This document shows positions 27,261 to 36,759 of a DNA stretch of 64,000 bases, one piece after another. A model generated the notes under the pieces. It was not told the DNA's origin and made no database searches. It saw nothing but the letters and a program-made list of their open reading frames with translations. Origin of the DNA: UBA2767 sp965228625. Lineage in GTDB: Bacteria > Pseudomonadota > Alphaproteobacteria > Rhizobiales > Methyloligellaceae. The position numbers were made by a program, and so were the translations under genes. Position 1 is the stretch's first letter; each line of letters starts with the position of its first letter. The DNA lies in contig OZ245829.1 of assembly GCA_965228625.1 (NCBI GenBank), positions 4,526,001-4,590,000 on the forward strand. Reading direction: 5' to 3'.

Positions 27261-28496
27261 GTGATGACGGAACAGGGTCGAGACATCGCGGGACATTCGG
27301 GGGGCCGACGGCTTGCCGATTTCGCCTGCCATGCGGCGCAGAGCCGGGGCCGCCTGCATGGTGAGGACCCCAGTCCGACACGATCCGACTTCCAGCGCGA
27401 CCGCGATCGAATCGTCCATTGCACCGCATTTCGCCGTCTCAACCACAAGACCCAGGTTTTCGTCTATCACGAGGGAGACCACTACCGATCGCGGCTGACC
27501 CATTCCCTGGAAGTGGCCCAGATCGCTCGGGCGATCGCCCGCACTCTCGCGCTGGACGAGGACCTGGCGGAAGCGATTGCTCTGGCGCACGACCTCGGCC
27601 ATCCGCCGTTCGGCCATGCAGGCGAACGCGCGCTCGACGGTGTCATGGCGGACTACGGAGGGTTCGATCACAACGGGCAGAGCCTGCGGGTCGTGACCGC
27701 CCTGGAGCGCAAATACGCCGCCTTCGACGGGCTCAACCTGACCTGGGAGTGCCTCGAAGGCCTGGCGAAGCATAACGGCCCCGTCGTCGACGCCGACGGC
27801 GTTGCGACCGGTGTTTACGCGGAGGCCGGCGTGCCGCGGGCCCTGAAGACCTACAATGCGGTTCAGGACCTTGAGCTTGCATCCTATCCCGGCATGGAGG
27901 CCCAGGTGGCCGCTCTGGCGGACGACATCGCCTACAACAATCACGATATTGACGACGGGTTTCGCGCGGACGCCTACACCCTTGAAGATCTTGCCCAGGT
28001 GCCGCTCGCTGGCGAGGTGATCGATGAGATCCGCTCGGCTTATCCCGACCTCGACAAGACCCGGCTCATCTACGAGATCAGTCGCCGTCTCATCACACGC
28101 ATGGTCAATGATGTTGTGGCAGAGGCCTGTGCCCGGCTCGATACGCTCAACCCCGAAAACGCCGAAGACGTTCGCAACGCCGGGTCCGCGATTGTCTCGT
28201 TTTCCGATCATATGAACACGGCGTGCGACGAGCTGCGCTTCTTTCTGCTGTCGTGGGTGTATCGCAGTGACCGGATCACGCGCATCATGGACGACGCGGC
28301 GCAGATCGTGCGTGACCTGTTCTCCAGGTACATGACGCAGCCCGACACGATGCCGGATCACTGGTTCGCGCGGGCTGAGGGAACCGATGAACTCGAGCGT
28401 GCGACGCATATCTGCGACTTCATAGCCGGCATGACGGACAGATATGCAATTCGCGAGCACCGGCGACTGTTTGACCGCACCCCCGATTTGCGCTAA
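27261..28496 (+). CDS. Deoxyguanosinetriphosphate triphosphohydrolase-like protein
   Basis: 411 residues from the GTG at 27261 (ATG at 27264 is equally possible). It is an HD-domain dNTP triphosphohydrolase: 'RDRDRIVHCTAFRRLNHKTQVF' region, first metal His in 'RLTHSLEVAQIAR', the HD pair in 'ALAHDLGHPPFGHAGE', and a further Asp in 'ALADDIAYNNHDIDD'. It should split dNTPs to nucleosides and triphosphate in the cytosol. The length fits the shorter type 2 dGTPase-like group found in alphaproteobacteria. argS begins 11 bases after its stop, so they form an operon. Confidence 0.92.
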   Translation: MMTEQGRDIAGHSGGRRLADFACHAAQSRGRLHGEDPSPTRSDFQRDRDRIVHCTAFRRLNHKTQVFVYHEGDHYRSRLTHSLEVAQIARAIARTLALDEDLAEAIALAHDLGHPPFGHAGERALDGVMADYGGFDHNGQSLRVVTALERKYAAFDGLNLTWECLEGLAKHNGPVVDADGVATGVYAEAGVPRALKTYNAVQDLELASYPGMEAQVAALADDIAYNNHDIDDGFRADAYTLEDLAQVPLAGEVIDEIRSAYPDLDKTRLIYEISRRLITRMVNDVVAEACARLDTLNPENAEDVRNAGSAIVSFSDHMNTACDELRFFLLSWVYRSDRITRIMDDAAQIVRDLFSRYMTQPDTMPDHWFARAEGTDELERATHICDFIAGMTDRYAIREHRRLFDRTPDLR

Positions 28497-28507
28497 CCGC
28501 CGCTGCC

Positions 28508-30268
28508 ATGAACCTCTATGCGTACTTTTCCGACCGTATTTTCGCGGCGCTGGATGCCCTCAAGGCAGACGGCACCTTGCCGGATGACGTGAAGGCTCGC
28601 GGGGTCACGGCGGAGCCGCCGCGCGACCCCGCGCACGGAGACGTCGCCACCAATGCGGCCATGGTTCTTGCCAAACAGGCCAAGATGCCGCCGCGCGATC
28701 TCGCGGAGAAGCTTGCCGCGGTGCTGGGGGAGGACGACGACGTGGCGCATGTCGAGGTGGCGGGGCCCGGATTCATCAATATCCGGGTTGCGTCGACGTT
28801 CTGGCCACGCGTCCTGACGTCCGTACTGGAGCTTCGTGGCGACTTCGGCCGCAGCAGGACCGGCGCAGGCGAGGCGGTCAATGTGGAGTATGTGTCCGCC
28901 AACCCGACGGGACCGCTTCACGTCGGTCACGTCAGGGGTGCCGTCTTCGGCGACGCGCTCGCCGCCCTGCTCGAGTTCACCGGCTTCGACGTGACGACGG
29001 AATACTATGTCAATGACGCTGGTGCGCAGGTCGACGTGCTCGCACGCTCCGCATATATGCGCTATCGCGAGGCGCTCGGACGCGATGTCGGTGATATTCC
29101 CGAGGGGCATTATCCCGGCGACTATCTGAAGCCGGTGGGGGAACAGCTCGCCGCAAAGTACGGCGAGAGCCTGCTCGACGCCGATGAGACCGAATGGCTG
29201 CCTGTTGTCCGCGCTGACGCGATCGACGCCATGCTCGCGCTCATCAAGGATGACCTCGCCGCGCTCGACATTGACCAGGAGCACTTTTTCTCGGAACGTT
29301 CGTTGATCGCGGGGCCGACCGACAAGGTCGCCGAAACGGTCGAGGAATTGCGGGAGAAGGGTCTGATCTATGAAGGGCGCCTTCCGCCGCCGAAGGGCAA
29401 GCTCCCCGACGACTGGGAAGACCGCGAGCAGACCCTGTTCCGGGCGACGGAGTTCGGTGACGATGTCGACCGCGCCCTGATGAAATCGGACGGGACCTAC
29501 ACCTATTTTGCCTCGGACATCGCGTATCACAACGACAAGTTCAAACGCGGTTTCCGCAACATGATCGACGTCTGGGGCGCGGATCACGGCGGCTACGTGA
29601 AGCGTATGCGGGCGGCGGTCAAGGCGGTGACGGGAGGTGAGGCCGAGCTGGACGTCAAGATCTGTCAGCTTGTGCGCCTGTTTCGCGGCGGCGAACCGGT
29701 CAAGATGTCAAAACGGGCGGGCGAGTTCGTCACATTGCGTGAAGTCGTGGACGAAGTCGGACCCGGCCCCGTCCGGTTCATGATGCTCTACCGCAAGAAT
29801 GATGCACCGCTTGATTTCGATTTTGTGAAGGTGACGGAACAGTCTCGTGACAACCCGGTTTTCTACGTGCAATATGCACATGCGCGTGCGTACTCCGTGT
29901 TCCGGAACACCCTTGAGGTTTTTCCGGATCTAAAACCGGAAAGTCTAGACCCAGTAAAATTGAAGCTTTCACTTTTGCAGAGCGAAGATGAGCTGGCACT
30001 GGTGAGGAGAATTTCTCAATTTCCGCGCGTCGTTGAATCATCTGCTTTGGCGCATGAGCCACACAGGATCGCGTTTTACTTGCATGAACTTGCGGGAGAC
30101 TTTCACAGCTTGTGGAACCGAGGCAAAGAGTTGCCACAATTACGTTTTATTAACGATGCGAACCGAGATTTAACCGAGGCTCGAATTGCGCTTGTATCAT
30201 CGATTGCCGAGGTTTTGGCAAATGGGCTGCGAATTCTTGGTGTCCAACCAATCCGCGAAATGCGCTAA
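28508..30268 (+). CDS. argS: Arginyl-tRNA synthetase
   Basis: 586 residues. It charges tRNA-Arg with arginine. The class I HIGH-type motif is HVGH in 'NPTGPLHVGHVRGAVFGDAL' (about 133-152) and the KMSKS loop reads 'VKMSKRAGEFV'. The N-terminal Add-1 domain with 'EPPRDPAHGDVATNAAMVLAK' and the C-terminal DALR anticodon-binding domain are present. The operon dgt-like - argS - SPOR protein is common in this order. The final 120 codons are visibly richer in A/T than the rest. Confidence 0.97.
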   Translation: MNLYAYFSDRIFAALDALKADGTLPDDVKARGVTAEPPRDPAHGDVATNAAMVLAKQAKMPPRDLAEKLAAVLGEDDDVAHVEVAGPGFINIRVASTFWPRVLTSVLELRGDFGRSRTGAGEAVNVEYVSANPTGPLHVGHVRGAVFGDALAALLEFTGFDVTTEYYVNDAGAQVDVLARSAYMRYREALGRDVGDIPEGHYPGDYLKPVGEQLAAKYGESLLDADETEWLPVVRADAIDAMLALIKDDLAALDIDQEHFFSERSLIAGPTDKVAETVEELREKGLIYEGRLPPPKGKLPDDWEDREQTLFRATEFGDDVDRALMKSDGTYTYFASDIAYHNDKFKRGFRNMIDVWGADHGGYVKRMRAAVKAVTGGEAELDVKICQLVRLFRGGEPVKMSKRAGEFVTLREVVDEVGPGPVRFMMLYRKNDAPLDFDFVKVTEQSRDNPVFYVQYAHARAYSVFRNTLEVFPDLKPESLDPVKLKLSLLQSEDELALVRRISQFPRVVESSALAHEPHRIAFYLHELAGDFHSLWNRGKELPQLRFINDANRDLTEARIALVSSIAEVLANGLRILGVQPIREMR

Positions 30269-30319
30269 CAAGATGACTCTGACGAGGCCGACGGAGTTGA
30301 GTTCGAGGGAAGTATCAAC

Positions 30320-32263
30320 ATGTCGATAACTGAAGAGGGGACCGGCCCCTCCAACGAGCCGACCACTTCGATCAACCCGAAAAAGCCGTCGTCCGCGCCG
30401 AACGCCGCGAATCAACCGGCTCAAGGTCTGCCGGGCCTGGCTGCATTCGGACAGATGCAGGGTTACCAGCCTGTCGGGAGCCAGCCGCAAGATGGCGGTC
30501 AAGCCGGGCAGGCCGATGTGCAGCCCGAGGCCGAACCGGTGCCGGAGCTCATTCCGGCGGAGCCGGTGGTGCCGCATACCGAGATTCCCGAGCAAAGCTA
30601 TTCCGTTTCGCCACAACATGGCGGCGACCACCTCGTGACCGAGATCGACCCCTTCGCGCCGGAAACAGATCATCCCGTGCCGGACTATCTTGCAAGCACG
30701 ACCGCACCGGAGGCTGCTGCCGCGCCTGCGCCTGCCGCGCCGGTGAATGAGGTGCCGCCGGCGGCGGACGAAATGCAGAGCTTCATGCACGAGCCGAACG
30801 TGTTTGACGAAGCGGCATTCCAGACCGGCCAGACGGGTCAGGAACACCTCGACGCCGGTGCGCTTCACCAGACCGAAATTCGCTCACCGGATATCCATCA
30901 GCCTGAAGTCCATCAGCCCGAAGTTCATCAGCCCGAAGTTCATCCGGCCGATTTTCGTCAGCCCGATGTTCATCAGGCTGATATTCATCAGGCGGAGGTT
31001 ATCGAGCCGATGGACCCGGCCGCTCATGTTTCGGGTGCCGCGGAGCCGGGCGCGCTCCAGACGTTCGAGGCGACTTACGATCAGCACCCGGAAATTCCGC
31101 TCGGTGCGTTCGAACAGCCGGGCGAGCCGCAGCCGGAAGAACACCCGTTCCTCGATCAGCACGCGCAACAGCCGGAGCACATGCAGCAGGCGCCGGCGGA
31201 TGCGGATTTCCTCGGCGCCGAGGCTGCCGCGCAAGACGCCGAATCCAAGGGCGGCCGCGGCCGCAAGATGCTGATTGCGGGAAGCGGTCTCGTGGGTGTG
31301 CTTGCCCTGGGCGGCGCTCTCGCATTCGCCTACAAGATCGGCGGCGATTCCGATATCGCGAAGGCAGGCAAGCCTCCGCTCATTCAGGCGGACAGCCGGC
31401 CGGTCAAGGTCGCGCCGGATAACCCCGGCGGCAAGGAATTCCCGCACGCCAACAAGAAGATTTACGAGCGCCTCGGCGGCAATGAGAGCGACGAGGTTGT
31501 CAAGATCAAGCCGCGGCAAGAAGACGTGGCCGCTGCCGCAACCGCGGCGGTGACGACGCCAGACGCGACGCAGCCGTCGCAGCCGAGCGCCGCGGTGCCC
31601 GGTGGACCGCGCAAGGTGAAGACCCTGACGGTTCGTCCCGACGGAACCATCGAGGCGGCGACGCCTCAGGCGCCGGCGTCCGCAACGCCCGGTGTCGTGA
31701 TCGGGTCGGACGGAACGGTCGCCATGAGATACCCGACGCCGGCGACCACGCAGCCCGCTCAAACGCAGCTTGCCGCCGGCGCGCCGTCTCAGGCTCCGGC
31801 CGCCGTGCCTCCGGGACAACCGGCCGTGCCGGCAATCCCGCAACCGGCGGCACAGCCCGGATCGGTGCCGGCGACGACCGCAAGCACCACGCCTGCGCCA
31901 CAGCAGCAGGCCGCTGTCACGCCACCGGCCGCAATCGCACCGCCTCCGGTGCAGAAACCGCAGGTGCCGGCTGCACCGCAACAGGCTGCCGCCCAGCCTG
32001 CAGCCGCATCGGGAAGCTATGTGGTTCAGGTGGCCGCGCGGAAGAGCCAGACCGATGCACTGGCCGCGTTTGCGGACATTCAGCAGAAATACCCGCGTTT
32101 GCTCAGCGGATACCGTCCGATCATCAAGCGCGCAGACCTCGGGAACAAGGGGGTCTGGTATCGGCTGAACGTTGGTCCGGTCGAGAGCAAGCAGGTTGCG
32201 AGCTCGCTATGCGGCCAGCTCAAGAACGCCGGCATGCGGAGCTGCCTTGTGCGGGCGCAGTAG
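30320..32263 (+). CDS. SPOR-domain membrane protein
   Basis: 647 residues. A long disordered cytoplasmic part (1-310, Pro/Glu/Ala/Gln-rich) includes seven near-identical pentapeptides of the type HQPEV (about 193-227). One membrane helix follows (about 317-336, 'MLIAGSGLVGVLALGGALAFAY'). A long Pro/Ala/Gln/Thr linker leads to a C-terminal SPOR domain (about 570-645, 'GSYVVQVAARKSQTDALAAFADIQQKYP'), which binds denuded septal peptidoglycan. It is a cell-division/envelope protein and lies before the glucosaminidase nagZ, which fits a role in septal wall metabolism. The start ATG at 30320 comes 51 bases after argS. Confidence 0.88.
   Translation: MSITEEGTGPSNEPTTSINPKKPSSAPNAANQPAQGLPGLAAFGQMQGYQPVGSQPQDGGQAGQADVQPEAEPVPELIPAEPVVPHTEIPEQSYSVSPQHGGDHLVTEIDPFAPETDHPVPDYLASTTAPEAAAAPAPAAPVNEVPPAADEMQSFMHEPNVFDEAAFQTGQTGQEHLDAGALHQTEIRSPDIHQPEVHQPEVHQPEVHPADFRQPDVHQADIHQAEVIEPMDPAAHVSGAAEPGALQTFEATYDQHPEIPLGAFEQPGEPQPEEHPFLDQHAQQPEHMQQAPADADFLGAEAAAQDAESKGGRGRKMLIAGSGLVGVLALGGALAFAYKIGGDSDIAKAGKPPLIQADSRPVKVAPDNPGGKEFPHANKKIYERLGGNESDEVVKIKPRQEDVAAAATAAVTTPDATQPSQPSAAVPGGPRKVKTLTVRPDGTIEAATPQAPASATPGVVIGSDGTVAMRYPTPATTQPAQTQLAAGAPSQAPAAVPPGQPAVPAIPQPAAQPGSVPATTASTTPAPQQQAAVTPPAAIAPPPVQKPQVPAAPQQAAAQPAAASGSYVVQVAARKSQTDALAAFADIQQKYPRLLSGYRPIIKRADLGNKGVWYRLNVGPVESKQVASSLCGQLKNAGMRSCLVRAQ
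30896..31000 (+). repeat. Seven tandem 15-bp units inside the SPOR gene
   Basis: Units of the form CATCAGCCCGAAGTT repeat in frame from 30896 to 31000. The first three differ by one or two bases and later ones diverge, encoding HQPEV, HQPEV, HQPEV, HPADF, RQPDV, HQADI, HQAEV. Near-identical units indicate recent slippage-type expansion. Confidence 0.85.
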
Positions 32264-32333
32264 TCCGGCACAAAGCTCTTGATACGCCGAATGGGCGCTT
32301 GACCGGTGCGGGCGCGGCCGATAAGCCCGCCTG

Positions 32334-33347
32334 ATGGTGCACAAGGCTTTCATTTGCGGATGTTCCGGTCCCGAACTCACGGACAATGAGCGCACGTTTC
32401 TGCGTGACGAGCGCCCTTGCGGGTTGATCCTGTTCGCACGCAATTGCATCTCCCGGGCGCAAATCAGCCGCCTGACGGAGGAGGCGCGTTCCTGTGCGGG
32501 GGACGATCTGCTTGTCCTGGTCGATCAGGAAGGCGGACGCGTCCAGCGCATGAAACCGCCGGAATGGCGGGCCTATCCGCCGGCGCGCGCCTTCGCCGCC
32601 TTGTATGCCGAAGACGCCGAAAAAGCGCTGGAAGCGGCGCACCTTGTCACGCGGTTGATGGCGGAAGACCTTCACGAAGTGGGAATCAACACGGACTGCG
32701 CCCCGGTTCTGGATGTGCCTGTGCCCGGCGCCCATGAGATTATCGGCGACAGGAGCTACGGAGACGACCCGGACACGATCATTGCGCTGGCCCGTACGGT
32801 GGCGGAGAGCTTTCTGGAAGCGGGCATACTCCCGGTGATCAAGCACGTGCCGGGGCACGGCCGCGCCCGCGCCGACAGCCACAAGGAGCTGCCGGTCATC
32901 GACGCCTCGGCCGACGAGCTGGAGGCCACGGACTTCCGGCCATTCGAGGCGCTGGCCGACATGCCACTTGCCATGACCGCGCACGTGGTCTTGCACGCGT
33001 TCGACGAAGACGCCCCCGCAACCGTTTCACCGTTTATAATGTCGGAAGTGATTCGCGGACGGCTCGGCATAAAGGGACTGGTCATGAGCGACGATCTGGA
33101 TATGGCGGCGCTTTCGGGCACGCCCGAGGAGCGCGCCGGGGCCGTACTTGCAGCGGGCTGTGACGTCGTTCTGCACTGCAGTGGCGTGTTCGAAGACATG
33201 ACGCGGGTTGCCCGCGTGGTGCCCGGTCTTCACGGTGACGGCGAGGCGCGGTTTCGCGCCGCAATCGACAGATTGAAGCCGCCATCGACGTATGACCGGG
33301 AAAAAGCGCTCGCGATGCTCGATGTGGTGACCACCGAGTTCGCATAG
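32334..33347 (+). CDS. nagZ: Beta-N-acetylhexosaminidase
   Basis: 337 residues, no signal peptide, cytoplasmic. Glycoside hydrolase family 3 N-terminal barrel. It cleaves GlcNAc from anhydro-muropeptides during cell wall recycling. Visible motifs are 'LLVLVDQEGGRVQR', 'VIKHVPGHGRARADSHKELP' containing the catalytic His loop and 'VMSDDLDMAAL' with the catalytic Asp. The following scpA starts 17 bases downstream, giving the typical nagZ-scpA-scpB order of alphaproteobacteria. Confidence 0.95.
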   Translation: MVHKAFICGCSGPELTDNERTFLRDERPCGLILFARNCISRAQISRLTEEARSCAGDDLLVLVDQEGGRVQRMKPPEWRAYPPARAFAALYAEDAEKALEAAHLVTRLMAEDLHEVGINTDCAPVLDVPVPGAHEIIGDRSYGDDPDTIIALARTVAESFLEAGILPVIKHVPGHGRARADSHKELPVIDASADELEATDFRPFEALADMPLAMTAHVVLHAFDEDAPATVSPFIMSEVIRGRLGIKGLVMSDDLDMAALSGTPEERAGAVLAAGCDVVLHCSGVFEDMTRVARVVPGLHGDGEARFRAAIDRLKPPSTYDREKALAMLDVVTTEFA

Positions 33348-33364
33348 CCAGGACGGACAAAACG

Positions 33365-34192
33365 GTGACAGGTCAACCGGACGACAATCTCGGCAACTCG
33401 GCTTCCGAGGAGCTGGACCACGTGGAAGCGTTTGACGCGCCGCCGCGCAGCCAGACATTCGTGGTCGATATCGACGGGTTTGAAGGCCCGCTGGACCTGC
33501 TGCTGGCATTGGTCCGCGAGCACAAGCTCGATCTGACCAAACTCTCGATCCTCGACCTCGCGCAGCAATATCTCGATTTCATCGAGCAGGCGCGCAGCCT
33601 GCGTCTGGAAATCGCCGCCGACTATCTGGTGATGGCGGCATGGCTTGCCTTCCTCAAATCCAAGCTTTTGCTCCCGGACGAGGAGGGCGAGGACGAGCCG
33701 ACCGGTGAAGAACTGGCGGCACAACTGGCGCACCGGCTGCGGCGACTGGATGCGATGCGCGAGGCGGCCGCCAAGCTGCTGAACCGCAATCGGCTGGGAC
33801 GCGATTTCTTCGCCCGCGGTTTGCCGGAAGGCATCAAGCTGGTGCGCGAGAGCAAGTACGACGCGAACATCTATGACTTGCTCAAGGCCTATGCCAACCA
33901 GCGGCAGCGGGCCGCGATCGACACCATTCATTTCACCGCGCGGCCCGTGATTTCAATTCAGGATGCGCGCGAAACACTTGAGAAAGTGCTGGGGACATCT
34001 GTTGATTGGGCACCGATCGATGCCCTGATTCTGCAGTATATGGAGGCACCGGACTTGCGGCGCTCTGCGCTCGCGAGTTCCTTCAGCGCATCTCTCGAAA
34101 TGACACGTGAAGGTGCGACCGAGTTGCGTCAGGAAAGCGCATTTGCGCCATTGTTCATTCGCAAACGTGAAAGCAGCGGGACCGAGACATGA
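33365..34192 (+). CDS. scpA: Segregation and condensation protein A (kleisin)
   Basis: 275 residues from a GTG start. ScpA bridges the SMC heads in the chromosome-condensing SMC-ScpAB complex. The N-terminal 'VDIDGFEGPLDLLLALVREHKLDLTKLSI' region and 'YLVMAAWLAFLKSKLLLP' are the kleisin signatures; the C-terminal winged helix has 'FLASL.LEMTREG'-type sequence at about 245-258. It overlaps scpB by ATGA. A smc gene is not in the window. Confidence 0.95.
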   Translation: MTGQPDDNLGNSASEELDHVEAFDAPPRSQTFVVDIDGFEGPLDLLLALVREHKLDLTKLSILDLAQQYLDFIEQARSLRLEIAADYLVMAAWLAFLKSKLLLPDEEGEDEPTGEELAAQLAHRLRRLDAMREAAAKLLNRNRLGRDFFARGLPEGIKLVRESKYDANIYDLLKAYANQRQRAAIDTIHFTARPVISIQDARETLEKVLGTSVDWAPIDALILQYMEAPDLRRSALASSFSASLEMTREGATELRQESAFAPLFIRKRESSGTET

Positions 34193-34980
34193 AAGACGTG
34201 AACGTGGACGACCCGAAAGACGGGAACGAGATTCCGGAGACCTCGGCAGATGAGGCGCAGGGCACGCAGGACGGCGTGACGTTGCCTCTGCCGTTGCCCG
34301 AGAACGTGACCCGTCTGCCATCCGCCGACCGGGGCGAAAAGCTGCGCGTGCTCGAGGCCCTGCTGTTCGCTGCGGGAGAGCCGCTGACGGAGGAACAGCT
34401 CGCGGAGCACATCCCGGAAGGAGAGGACATCCGCGCACTCATCGAGGAGCTTCAGGCCTCTTACGCGGGGCGCGGCATAAACCTGATACGCACGGCCGGC
34501 AAATGGACATTTCGCACCGCCGATGATCTGTCCTTTCTGCTGCAGCGTTTTGCCGTCGAGCAGCGGCGTCTTTCGCGCGCCGCGCTGGAGACGCTCTCGA
34601 TCATCGCCTACCACCAGCCCGTCACCCGCGCGGAGATCGAGGAAATTCGCGGCGTCGCCACGTCGAAGGGCACGCTGGATGTTCTGCTCGAAACCGGCTG
34701 GATCCGGATGCGCGGACGCCGCCGCGCCCCGGGCCGCCCGGTGACGTACGGTACGACCCAGGGCTTTCTCGAGCATTTCGGCTTCGACACGATCGCGGAT
34801 CTGCCCGGGCTCGACGAATTGAAGGGCGCCGGGCTGCTCGATGGCAATTTGCCGCCGGGCTTCAGCGTCCCGCATCCGGACGATGCCGAGGACCTCGGCG
34901 AAGACGAGGATCCGCTGGAGGACGACGCGCCGGTTGAGGAGGCATCCCACGAAAACGTGGAGGGCGGCGGTCGGGATTGA
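34189..34980 (+). CDS. scpB: Segregation and condensation protein B
   Basis: 263 residues. It starts with the ATG of the ATGA overlap at 34189. Two winged helices are visible at about 48-215: 'LRVLEALLFAAGEPLTEEQLAEHIPEG' region, then 'LSRAALETLSIIAYHQPVTRAEIEEIRGV' region, which is the ScpB signature. N- and C-terminal tails are acidic and disordered. ScpB dimers bind ScpA in the condensin complex. Confidence 0.95.
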   Translation: MKDVNVDDPKDGNEIPETSADEAQGTQDGVTLPLPLPENVTRLPSADRGEKLRVLEALLFAAGEPLTEEQLAEHIPEGEDIRALIEELQASYAGRGINLIRTAGKWTFRTADDLSFLLQRFAVEQRRLSRAALETLSIIAYHQPVTRAEIEEIRGVATSKGTLDVLLETGWIRMRGRRRAPGRPVTYGTTQGFLEHFGFDTIADLPGLDELKGAGLLDGNLPPGFSVPHPDDAEDLGEDEDPLEDDAPVEEASHENVEGGGRD

Positions 34981-35052
34981 CGCCTGAACCAAGGCCGCGG
35001 GCCGTACATGACGGCGGGCTTGCACGCGGTGGTTCGTGTCGCGTAAGTAGGC

Positions 35053-36198
35053 TTGGTGTTATTCGGTCAGACATCAAAACGTGCCGGCAGGGCGGCCTTT
35101 ACGAGCTGGGGCGAGCGCGGGTCCGCCGCGGCCTCGATCGCGGCGCGTCTCACCTATGACAATGTCGAGCGCCGTTTCGGTTCGACGCTTGCCGTGCGCG
35201 ATCTGAGCCTCGATGTCGAGCCCGGTGAAATCATATGTCTTCTCGGCCCGTCGGGATGCGGCAAGACGACCCTGCTGCGGCTGACCGCCGGTCTTGAGCG
35301 CCCGACCGGCGGGCGCATTCTCATCAACGACGCGGTTGTCGGCAGCACGGACACAAACGTGCCGCCGGAGAGACGCGGGGTCGGGCTGATGTTCCAGGAC
35401 TTCGCGCTTTTTCCGCATTTGACCCTGCTCGAAAACGCGGCGTTCGGGCTCAAGGCGTTATCGAAGGAGGATGCGCGGCGGGTTGCGCGCGCTGCGCTCG
35501 AGCGGGTGGGGCTGGCCAGATACGCTGATGAGTACCCGCATATTCTCTCCGGCGGCGAGCAGCAGCGGGTGGCGCTGGCGCGGGCCATCGCGCCACGGCC
35601 CGGCGTTCTGATGATGGATGAACCGTTTTCGGGCCTGGATACGCGCCTGCGCGACGAAATGCGTGAGGAAACGCTCGCGATTCTGAAGGAGACGCGCGCC
35701 ACCTGCATGCTTGTGACGCACTCCTGCGAGGAGGCCATGCGTGTGGGAAACCGCATCGGCATCATGCGCGCGGGCCGTCTGTTGCAAGTCGGAGCGCCGC
35801 AGGAAATTTATCACTCACCCGCCAGCATTCACACCGCGCGGATGTTCTCGGATCTCAACGAGATTCCCGTCGTCGTGAAGGACGGCAAAGCTGATACGCC
35901 GTTCGGCAAGTGTGCGGCCAAGGGCCTTGCCAACGGCCAGAGCGCGGTGGCCTGCATACGCCAGCGTGACGTCCAACTGCTTCCTTCAGGCAAAGGCCTG
36001 GCCGGCCGCGTTCTGACGACGCGCTTTCTCGGGGACACGGCGTTGCTCGAAATCGGCGTTGAAGGTTTCGAGGAGCCGCTGTTTGCGCGCGTGCGGGACG
36101 CGGAGGCGAAACAGCAGGGGACCGACGTGGGCGTGAAGGTCACCCCCGCGGATATCCTCGTGTTTCCTGCCGAATCCGAAGACGAGGGAGACGACTAG
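35053..36198 (+). CDS. ABC transporter ATP-binding protein, Fe3+/polyamine type
   Basis: 381 residues from a GTG at 35053; a later start near codon 35 ('LTYDNVERRFG') would match the family better. Walker A 'GPSGCGKTT', signature 'LSGGEQQR', Walker B 'VLMMDEPFSGLD', Q-loop 'LMFQDFALFPH' and switch His in 'LVTHSCEEA' are all present. A C-terminal TOBE-like domain (about 270-375) places it with FbpC/PotA-type importers. No permease or binding-protein gene is adjacent, so its membrane partner lies elsewhere or this copy has another use. Located between scpB and tatA. Confidence 0.88.
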   Translation: MVLFGQTSKRAGRAAFTSWGERGSAAASIAARLTYDNVERRFGSTLAVRDLSLDVEPGEIICLLGPSGCGKTTLLRLTAGLERPTGGRILINDAVVGSTDTNVPPERRGVGLMFQDFALFPHLTLLENAAFGLKALSKEDARRVARAALERVGLARYADEYPHILSGGEQQRVALARAIAPRPGVLMMDEPFSGLDTRLRDEMREETLAILKETRATCMLVTHSCEEAMRVGNRIGIMRAGRLLQVGAPQEIYHSPASIHTARMFSDLNEIPVVVKDGKADTPFGKCAAKGLANGQSAVACIRQRDVQLLPSGKGLAGRVLTTRFLGDTALLEIGVEGFEEPLFARVRDAEAKQQGTDVGVKVTPADILVFPAESEDEGDD

Positions 36199-36422
36199 TC
36201 TACCGGTGGTTCCGCGCCCTTAACGCTGGCATGCCCCACCGTGTTGCGGGTGTGTATCCTTTCTGCAATAGTGCGGCGACTTGAGTTGAGATCACAAGAG
36301 CGGGCTCTGGCGCCGGAATGGAAGCAAGGCCTTAGTGGACGCGAATTCACTTTCGCCGATCCAGGCGTTCATGTGATCATGTGCAAACTCGGCAGAAATT
36401 TCTTTGAAGGAGCATGCGTGTA

Positions 36423-36665
36423 ATGGGCACGATTGGAGTATGGCAGATCGTCATTGTGGTTCTTCTGCTTGTTCTTCTGTTCGGACGCGGCAAGATTTCC
36501 GAGCTGATGGGCGATGTCGCGAAGGGCATCAAGAGCTTCAAGAAAGGCATGTCGGACGACCAGGCGGACGCGTCCGAGCCCGTGAAGTCGATCGAGCATG
36601 ACGAGGCCGCCAAGCCCGAGAAAACGGCCAAATCGTCTGGCGGCAGCAAGGCCAAAGCCAGCTAG
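36423..36665 (+). CDS. tatA: Twin-arginine translocase subunit TatA
   Basis: 80 residues from the ATG at 36423; AAGGAG at 36407-36412 favours it over the in-frame ATG at 36414. One membrane helix (about 5-20, 'GVWQIVIVVLLLVLLFG'), a hinge 'GRGKI', the amphipathic helix 'SELMGDVAKGIKSFKKGM' and a charged tail form the classical TatA layout. TatA oligomers build the pore for folded Tat substrates. It begins the tatABC operon. Confidence 0.95.
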   Translation: MGTIGVWQIVIVVLLLVLLFGRGKISELMGDVAKGIKSFKKGMSDDQADASEPVKSIEHDEAAKPEKTAKSSGGSKAKAS

Positions 36666-36759
36666 GCAGCGGGCCTACAGCGACGCCGGCGCATTCGCCG
36701 TTTGACAATCCGTCTTATCACGAACGCGTATCAGGGCTCGCCCGCTGGCGGAGGTTCCC

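Noticed and set aside
26433..28460. Long minus-strand frame of 675 codons opposite the GST, ErpA and dGTPase genes
   Set aside because: It runs antisense through three well-supported genes, has no recognisable domain and shows shadow composition.
30896..31000. CRISPR array
   Set aside because: The 15-bp repeats are in frame within a gene, without spacers, and encode a pentapeptide repeat.
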